In this document: positions 1 through 4,611 of the stretch, in pieces
How the letters are laid out: each line of letters opens with the position of its first letter
Position numbering within the stretch: position 1 is the stretch's first letter
Origin: Pseudomonadota bacterium
GTDB lineage: Bacteria; Pseudomonadota; Alphaproteobacteria; Rhizobiales; Devosiaceae
DNA: 7,408 bases
Assembly (NCBI GenBank): GCA_023433985.1
Contig: JAEYTN010000017.1
Coordinates: 1-7,408 of the forward strand
Direction: 5' to 3'
Position numbers and translations under genes: made by a program
Notes under the pieces: model-generated
The model's database searches: none
What the model was told of the DNA's origin: nothing
Seen by the model: only the letters and a program-made list of their open reading frames with translations

Positions 1-617
1 GCTACATGAGCGGCGCGGCGGGCTTTTGGAGCGATATCCTCAAGCATCGCGCCCGACTCCTGCCCTACACGGTCATCTCGCTCGTGTTCGGCTATGTCGG
101 CGCCGAACTGCTGCTGCACATCAGCAACGAGCAGTTCAACCGCGCCGTACCGTGGCTGATGCTGTTCGCGGTGCTGCTCTTCGCCTTCGGCAACCGGATC
201 AATCGCATGGTGGCAGCGCGTTCCGGCGGCGGACGCGGGGCCAAGCTCACCGGCGCGGCGCTGCTGTTTGCGCTGCTGGCAGCGCTCTGCGTCTACGGTG
301 GGTTCTTCAACGCCGGCTTCGGCATCCTGCTGCTGGCGTTCCTGGCACTGGCGGGGATGAGCGACATCCACGCGATGAACGGGCTCAAGCTCTGGATCTC
401 GTCGGTCGTCGCGGTAATCGCCGTGATCCGCTTCGCCATCTCGGGTTCGATCGACTGGTACCACGGCTCGATCGCGCTGGTCGGCGTGGTCGTCGGCGCC
501 TTTGTGTCAGCCCGGCTGGCGCACCGGGTGCCGACGGCATTCTTGCGTGGGCTGGTGCTGGTCTACTCGAGCGTGCTGACGCTCTGGTTCTTCTACACCG
601 CCTATTTCGCCGGCTGA
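1..617 (+). CDS. TauE/SafE (TSUP) family membrane exporter, 5' end missing
   Basis: An integral inner-membrane protein, probably exporting a small anion such as sulfite or an organosulfonate; that substrate range is family knowledge and the true substrate is not readable here. Counting from the ATG at position 6, hydrophobic segments lie near residues 20-38, 46-62, 80-98, 101-117, 130-146, 153-171 and 184-201. The stretch YGGFFNAGFGILLLA (97-111), followed by MNGLK, is the glycine-rich repeat typical of the C-terminal half of TSUP proteins. The reading frame stays open to the left edge, and the 203 residues lack the matching N-terminal repeat (family members usually have about 240-260 residues). 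The ATG at 6 is therefore probably internal, and the gene starts outside the window. It ends in TGA one base from the convergent oxidoreductase stop, leaving no room for a terminator between them. Confidence 0.8.
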   Translation, partial: YMSGAAGFWSDILKHRARLLPYTVISLVFGYVGAELLLHISNEQFNRAVPWLMLFAVLLFAFGNRINRMVAARSGGGRGAKLTGAALLFALLAALCVYGGFFNAGFGILLLAFLALAGMSDIHAMNGLKLWISSVVAVIAVIRFAISGSIDWYHGSIALVGVVVGAFVSARLAHRVPTAFLRGLVLVYSSVLTLWFFYTAYFAG

Positions 618-618
618 G

Positions 619-2706
619 CTAGGCTCGCCGCAGCCACACCGAAGTGTCGTGGAAGGCGGCGCCGCCGAAGGGGCGAACCTGGTCCGAGCCGATCAGCGTG
701 TTGATGCCGGCGCCGTTGCCGTGGGCGCTGTTGGGGTGGATGCCCTCGGCAATCAGTACGCCGCGCTGGATACCCTCGAAATACACCGCCTTGAGCGGCA
801 CTTCGCCCCGCGCGTTGCCCAGCGCCACCATGTCGCCTTCGGCCACGCCGAGCGCCGCCGCGTCGTCAGGGTGGATGAAGACCGTCGGTTCGGGGTGGCG
901 CTTCTTGCTGCCCGCGGTCTCGGAGAAGCTCGAGTTGAGGAAGGCGCGGGCGGGGCTGGTCGCAAGGCGGAAGGGCGTAACCTCGTCGATGCGTTCGGTG
1001 ACGTCCCAATGGTCGGCAAAGCGCGGCATCTCGGCCGGATCGCACACCCAGGTGTAGCCCCCCTGCGCATGCACGCCCTGCCAGTTCGGGGCAAAACGAT
1101 AGCGCCCGTCAGCCCAGCCAAAACCATCGGCGAAGTGCGCGCTGCTCGAAGGCTGAGGATTCTCGACGAAGCCCGTCTTCTCGATTTCGTCGAGTTCGCC
1201 GAAGCCGGAGCGGCGGAACGTTTCGGCCACCATCTGCCGGTCCGTCAGATGCATCGAGGCATGATCCGAGCCAAGCCGGCTCAGCAGCTCGTTCACGACC
1301 TCGAAATTGGAACGGCACTCGCCAGGCGCCTCGATCACCTTCGGCCCGAACAGCATGCGCGTATGGCCGCCGCGGCGGTAGTAGTCGTTGTGCTCGAGGA
1401 ACATGGTGGCGGGCAGCACGATATCGGCCAGCTTCGCCGTGTCGGTCATGAACTGCTCATGCACGACCGTGAACAGGTCCTCCCGCGCGAACCCGGCCCG
1501 CGTGAGCCCCTGCTCGGGTGCGACATTCACCGGGTTGGTGTTCTGGATGAACAGCGCCATCACCGGCGGCCCGTCCTTGAGCACAGCGGGATCGCCGGTC
1601 AGCACCTTGCCGATCTCGCACATGTCGAGCTCGCGGCCGCCCGGCCCCATGTCGGCGCCGTAGATCAGCGACTTGTCGAGCTTCCACGCCCCGGAATTGG
1701 AGTGGAACGCCCCGCCACCCTCGTACTGCCACGCGCCGGTCATGGCCGGGATAGAGAGCGCGGCGTGCATGGCGGTGGCGCCGTTCCGCTGCCGGGTGAA
1801 GCCGTAGCCGAGGCGGAAATAGGTGCGGGGCGTGGTGCCGACGAGCCGGGCAAAGGCCTCGATCTCCTCGACGGCGAGCCCGGTAATCGCCGCCGCCCAT
1901 TCCGGCGTGCGAGTCGCCAGATGCGCCTCGAACTCGGGCGAGAAGTCGGTGGCCGCAGCCATGTAGGCCCGATCGGCAAGGTTGTCACGCAGCAGGATGT
2001 GCATCATCGCGACAGCCAGCGCACCGTCGGTGCCGGGACGGAGCAGCAGCGCCAGGTCGGCCTGCTCCATGGTGGCGTTGCGGTAGATGTCGATGACGAC
2101 TAGCTTGGCGCCCCGCTCCTTGCGGGCGCGGATGGCGTGGGTCATCACGTTGACCTGCGTTGCCACCGCGTTGGTGCCCCAGATCACCACGCAGTCGGCG
2201 ACCGCCATCTCCTCGGGATTCGGTCCGGTGAGGCGGCCCGCCCCGGCGAGAAAGCCGGGCCAGGCCGTGCCGGTGCAGATGGTGTCGTACTGCATCGAGT
2301 AGCCGCGGGCATGGCGCAACCGCTCGATGCCGTCACGATGCACGTGGCCCATGGTGCCGGCGTAGAAATAGGGCCAGACCGCCTCGGGGCCATGGGTCCG
2401 CTCGATCTCGAGGAAACGCGCGGCGATCTCGGACATCGCCTCGTCCCAGCTGATGCGCTGCCACTCGTCGGCGCCCTTTTTGCCAGCGCGACGAAGCGGA
2501 TAGAGCAGCCGGTTCGGGTGATGAATCCGCTCCGCGTAACGCGCCACCTTCTCGCAGATGACACCCGCGGTATACGGATCATCCTTGGCGCCGCGCACCC
2601 GGCCGATGCTGCGGCCGTCGATCACCTCCACGTCGAGCGCGCAGGTGGACGGGCAATCGTGGGGGCAGACCGAGCGAGCCGTCCGCGGTGTGGTGATGGC
2701 GTTCAT
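619..2706 (-). CDS. Molybdopterin-dependent oxidoreductase, [4Fe-4S], DMSO-reductase superfamily
   Basis: A 695-residue single-chain Mo/W-bisMGD enzyme of unknown substrate. The N-terminus carries Cys14, Cys18, Cys22 and Cys51 (CPHDCPSTC, then VICEK), the expected [4Fe-4S] ligands. Cys144 in the ICTGTAWPGF stretch sits where related nitrate reductases place the Mo-ligand cysteine; this assignment is by position only. RPGTDGALA (about 223-231) and the ADIVLPA segment are standard cofactor-domain motifs. Residues from about 572 to the end form the C-terminal molydopterin dinucleotide-binding domain, with HPDDAAALGV and a glycine-rich end. There is no twin-arginine signal, so it is probably cytoplasmic. 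No electron-transfer subunit or cofactor-insertion chaperone lies next to it. The start is forced: an in-frame TGA lies three codons upstream of the ATG and no other start precedes Cys14. It resembles the uncharacterised MopB-type oxidoreductases often auto-labelled formate dehydrogenase or nitrate reductase; I would not assign either. Confidence 0.92.
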   Translation of the reverse strand: MNAITTPRTARSVCPHDCPSTCALDVEVIDGRSIGRVRGAKDDPYTAGVICEKVARYAERIHHPNRLLYPLRRAGKKGADEWQRISWDEAMSEIAARFLEIERTHGPEAVWPYFYAGTMGHVHRDGIERLRHARGYSMQYDTICTGTAWPGFLAGAGRLTGPNPEEMAVADCVVIWGTNAVATQVNVMTHAIRARKERGAKLVVIDIYRNATMEQADLALLLRPGTDGALAVAMMHILLRDNLADRAYMAAATDFSPEFEAHLATRTPEWAAAITGLAVEEIEAFARLVGTTPRTYFRLGYGFTRQRNGATAMHAALSIPAMTGAWQYEGGGAFHSNSGAWKLDKSLIYGADMGPGGRELDMCEIGKVLTGDPAVLKDGPPVMALFIQNTNPVNVAPEQGLTRAGFAREDLFTVVHEQFMTDTAKLADIVLPATMFLEHNDYYRRGGHTRMLFGPKVIEAPGECRSNFEVVNELLSRLGSDHASMHLTDRQMVAETFRRSGFGELDEIEKTGFVENPQPSSSAHFADGFGWADGRYRFAPNWQGVHAQGGYTWVCDPAEMPRFADHWDVTERIDEVTPFRLATSPARAFLNSSFSETAGSKKRHPEPTVFIHPDDAAALGVAEGDMVALGNARGEVPLKAVYFEGIQRGVLIAEGIHPNSAHGNGAGINTLIGSDQVRPFGGAAFHDTSVWLRRA

Positions 2707-2707
2707 G

Positions 2708-2728
2708 GGGCGTGCTCATAGCACGCCC
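2708..2728 (-). promoter_or_regulatory. Perfect inverted repeat at oxidoreductase start
   Basis: Two 9-base arms, GGGCGTGCT and AGCACGCCC on the minus strand, are perfectly complementary around a 3-base centre. The repeat ends one base before the ATG of the molybdopterin oxidoreductase. No Shine-Dalgarno-like purine run lies between the repeat and the ATG, and there is no T-run after it, so it is not an intrinsic terminator. It could be an operator for a dimeric regulator or an RNA hairpin that controls translation. The sequence shows the symmetry; the function is inferred. Confidence 0.55.
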
Positions 2729-2769
2729 GGAGGGCAAGCGGCAGGGTCAGCATGCCCCGCCGCGACCGC

Positions 2770-2961
2770 TCATTCCTCGGCGCGGATGCGCGCGAGCTCG
2801 GCGTTGTAGATCCTGAGGCTCAGGAAAATCGCGAACAGGAAGCAGACGATGCCGGTCATCTGGGCCAGCGGAAGATCGCTGAAAAACGGAATGTGCTTGG
2901 CGATGAGCAGGACGATAACGAGCGTCAGCACGGACACCACTTCATAGAAGCGGAACAGCAT
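2770..2961 (-). CDS. Small two-helix membrane protein, hypothetical
   Basis: I do not recognise this 63-residue protein. It has two hydrophobic segments, about residues 7-23 (VVSVLTLVIVLLIA region) and 33-50 (AQMTGIVCFLFAIFLSL region), joined by a short loop HIPFFSDLP. The C-terminal tail is short and charged (AELARIRAEE). It has no catalytic motif and looks like a small inner-membrane protein. The ATG is preceded by AAAGG at a spacing of 6 bases, a reasonable ribosome binding site. It lies 63 bp upstream of the oxidoreductase on the same strand, so the two may share a transcript, although the palindrome between them could separate their control. Hydrophobicity pattern, start site and GC-rich codons support a real gene; function is unknown. 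Confidence 0.7.
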   Translation of the reverse strand: MLFRFYEVVSVLTLVIVLLIAKHIPFFSDLPLAQMTGIVCFLFAIFLSLRIYNAELARIRAEE

Positions 2962-3057
2962 GGCTGCCTTTGACTTTCCAATGTTGTGCGCTGACGCTTG
3001 CGCGGCTACAGAACGGATCAGCCCGGCCGCATGACCAGAGCCCCGAGGCTCACGTTA

Positions 3058-3073
3058 CGGAAAAGCGGAAAAG
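3058..3073 (+). repeat. Tandem 8-bp repeat CGGAAAAG x2
   Basis: CGGAAAAG occurs twice head-to-tail. The second copy's GAAAAG is complementary to CTTTTC at 3084-3089, giving a 6-bp inverted repeat with a 10-base spacer. It lies in the A/T-richer part of the divergent intergenic region, roughly 100 bp from the small membrane gene start and 210 bp from the channel start. It may be a regulator site; no known operator is recognised. Confidence 0.4.
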
Positions 3074-3271
3074 GTTCCATCAACTTTTCTGTTATCCGGC
3101 ATTTTCTTCAAAGCGCCGTATCGCGCGGGCAACAATCGGCCCGCCATGTCCCAGGATGCATCCAGTGGAGCCGCCGATGGTACGGTCAGGCGCCACCCCG
3201 CTTGTGATCGGCGGGTACAGAGGCAATGCTGGCCGAGTCGGGATCGCCGGCTTGATACAGGCGTTGTCGGC

Positions 3272-3278
3272 GGAGGAG
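3272..3278 (+). promoter_or_regulatory. Ribosome binding site deciding channel start
   Basis: GGAGGAG sits 6 bases upstream of the TTG at 3285. It is the strongest Shine-Dalgarno match in the open frame and coincides with the point where codon usage switches to strongly G/C-ending codons. A competing ATG at 3177 has a weaker GGAG at a similar spacing, but rare codons follow it. Confidence 0.65.
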
Positions 3279-3284
3279 ACGTCG

Positions 3285-4076
3285 TTGGACTCGGACCAGC
3301 CTGCCCCCGACGGATTGCATCGCCTGCGGTCGACCCTGCGCCTGCTCTACCACGGGCAGACACCGAAGGCGCTCACCTTCCAGTCCGCAGTGCTGGTGGT
3401 GGACCTGATCATCATCGCCTTCTTCATCGCCACACCCACGCTGCGCGAGCGACAATACTTTCTCTGGGTCGATCTCGCGGTCGCCGCCCTGCTCTTCGCC
3501 GACCTCGTGGCGCGCAGCCTTGCGGCCCGCGAGCCGTTCCGCTGGCTCAGGCAGCCGACTACCATCGTCGACGTCTTCGTGCTGGTCACACTGCTGTTTC
3601 CCGCCTGGCTGGCCAATTTCGGCTTCCTGCGGATTCTCCGGCTCTGGACGCTGTCGCGCAGCGGCGTGCTGTGGCGGCCGCTGAAGCATTTCGGGCTCAG
3701 GCAATATCAGGAGACCGGGCAGGCGATCGTCAGCCTCATCACCTTCCTGTTCCTCGTCTCGGGCTTCATCCTCACCTTCTTCGGCAGCGAGAAGACCGGC
3801 ATCGACGGCTATGTCGATGCGCTCTACTTCACCGTCACCGCCGTCACGACCACCGGTTTCGGCGACATCACCCTGCCCGGCACCTTCGGCAAGCTCACCT
3901 CGATTGCAGTGATGATCGTGGGCATCACGCTGTTCGTGCGCCTCGCCCAATCGATCTTCCGGCCGAACAAGGTCACATTCCCCTGCCCGCAATGCGGCCT
4001 GAGCAAGCACGACCCGGACGCCGTGCATTGCAAGGCGTGCGGGCACGTACTCAACATCCCCGACCAGGGGGCCTGA
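3285..4076 (+). CDS. Six-TM potassium-type ion channel with C-terminal zinc ribbon
   Basis: An inner-membrane cation channel, probably K+-selective. With the TTG start it has 263 residues. Hydrophobic segments lie near residues 31-50 (S1), 58-76 (S2), 93-111 (S3), 147-167 (S5) and 203-222 (S6). An arginine-bearing FLRILRLWTLSR segment (about 114-125) stands at the S4 voltage-sensor position, but its charge spacing is less regular than in classic Kv channels. The pore loop contains TTTGFGD (188-194), a K+ selectivity-filter signature with GFG in place of GYG. After S6 comes a small zinc ribbon with Cys234, Cys237, Cys249 and Cys252 (CX2C-X11-CX2C). This replaces the RCK or cyclic-nucleotide-binding domain seen on many bacterial K+ channels. 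The TTG start rests on a GGAGGAG site and the codon-usage change; an ATG at 3177 would add 36 residues. It converges with the tautomerase pair, stops 6 bases apart. Confidence 0.85.
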   Translation: MDSDQPAPDGLHRLRSTLRLLYHGQTPKALTFQSAVLVVDLIIIAFFIATPTLRERQYFLWVDLAVAALLFADLVARSLAAREPFRWLRQPTTIVDVFVLVTLLFPAWLANFGFLRILRLWTLSRSGVLWRPLKHFGLRQYQETGQAIVSLITFLFLVSGFILTFFGSEKTGIDGYVDALYFTVTAVTTTGFGDITLPGTFGKLTSIAVMIVGITLFVRLAQSIFRPNKVTFPCPQCGLSKHDPDAVHCKACGHVLNIPDQGA

Positions 4077-4082
4077 AAAGCC

Positions 4083-4268
4083 CTACATCTCGTCGAAGGG
4101 CACCCCGCCGCGCATCTTGGACGACTTGGCGCTCTCGACGATCTGCACCACCACGCGCTCGGCCGGCACGTTGAAGTTCTTCACCACCGCCTCGGTGATG
4201 TCGCGCATCAGCGCCTTCTTGCTCTCGACGCTGCGGCCTTCGACGATGTGGACGAGGATTTCGGGCAA
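4083..4268 (-). CDS. 4-oxalocrotonate tautomerase family protein (61 aa)
   Basis: A small tautomerase-superfamily subunit that normally assembles as a hexamer and uses an N-terminal proline as general base, exposed after Met removal. The protein begins MPEILVHIVEGRS, so Pro1 and Arg11 of canonical 4-OT are present. Ungapped alignment to canonical 4-OT puts Val at position 39 and Lys at 50, where 4-OT has catalytic Arg39 and Phe50; an Arg occurs at 37 instead. The substrate is therefore unlikely to be simply 2-hydroxymuconate, and the reaction is unknown. The start codon is TTG, chosen because Pro must be residue 2. It begins four bases after the TGA of the upstream tautomerase gene, which suggests coupled translation; AAAAGG within the upstream gene's end may serve as the ribosome site. 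Length is typical for the family. Confidence 0.88.
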   Translation of the reverse strand: MPEILVHIVEGRSVESKKALMRDITEAVVKNFNVPAERVVVQIVESAKSSKMRGGVPFDEM

Positions 4269-4272
4269 CGGC

Positions 4273-4560
4273 TCAGGCCTTTTCGGTCTTCTTGCGAGAC
4301 TTGGCTGCGGGCTTGGCGGCTGCCTTCTTTGGAGTGGCCTTCTTTGCCGCTTCGCGCTCCCTAGCCTCGGCCTCGCGGATCTTGGCTACCGAGGTGCCCA
4401 TGTGGCCCCAGTTCTTGTTGTCCACCTCCTCGATGACGACAAAGGTGTATTCGGGCTTCTTGTTAAGGATGCGCTGCAGCATCTCCGTCGTTTCCTTGTA
4501 GATCTGCAGCTTCTGCTCGTAGGTGGCGCCGTCGGTAATTTCGATCCGGACGTAAGGCAT
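4273..4560 (-). CDS. 4-oxalocrotonate tautomerase family protein with Lys/Ala-rich tail (95 aa)
   Basis: The first 59 or so residues are a tautomerase fold, beginning MPYVRIEITDG with catalytic Pro1 and ending in the EEVDNKNWGHMG segment, where Trp50 aligns with Phe50 of canonical 4-OT. Position 11 is Ala and position 39 Phe, so both canonical substrate-binding arginines are absent. Residues 60-95 form an unusual extension rich in Lys, Arg and Ala (AAKKATPKKAAAKPAAK stretch; ten Lys and four Arg), resembling bacterial histone H1-like tails and probably disordered. Family members are usually 60-80 residues, so the tail is extra. The ATG is preceded by GGAGGGAG at a spacing of 6, an excellent ribosome site. 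The gene lies 51 bp after the helicase on the same strand with no terminator visible between, so co-transcription is likely. Reaction and substrate are unknown. Confidence 0.88.
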   Translation of the reverse strand: MPYVRIEITDGATYEQKLQIYKETTEMLQRILNKKPEYTFVVIEEVDNKNWGHMGTSVAKIREAEAREREAAKKATPKKAAAKPAAKSRKKTEKA

Positions 4561-4611
4561 GTCGTTCTCCCTCCAAAGTGGGGGAAGGATTGACCAGCCG
4601 AGGCACGCTCG

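Larger units (their letters stand above)
2962..3284. other. Divergent intergenic region, no gene called
   Basis: These 323 bases separate the minus-strand small membrane gene from the plus-strand channel gene and should hold promoters for both. Base composition drops locally (3055-3120 is A/T-richer than the surroundings). The plus-strand frame of the channel stays open back to a TTG at 2970, but the codons here include AGA, ATA, CGA, GTA and TCA, unlike the strongly G/C-ending codons after 3285, so I treat it as non-coding. A possible hairpin (GCGGGC at 3125-3130, GCCCGC at 3139-3144) is present. I could not identify a convincing -35/-10 pair in either direction. Confidence 0.6.

Noticed and set aside
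649..2103. 484-codon open frame on the plus strand opposite the oxidoreductase
   Set aside because: It mirrors a high-GC3 gene on the other strand; its translation is Arg/Gly/His-rich low-complexity with no domain, while the minus strand encodes a complete Mo-enzyme family protein.
2970..2998. TTGACT as a -35 element for the channel
   Set aside because: No acceptable -10 hexamer at 16-18 bases downstream, and it lies over 280 bases from the preferred start.
4062..4085. Possible terminator between the channel and the tautomerases (GGGC...GCCC)
   Set aside because: Only a 4-bp stem and no T-run on either strand.
3146..4174. 342-codon plus-strand frame beginning MSQDASSGAADG overlapping the channel
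   Set aside because: Beyond the first few codons it is an Arg/His/Pro-rich shadow; the channel frame has membrane helices, the selectivity filter and the zinc ribbon.
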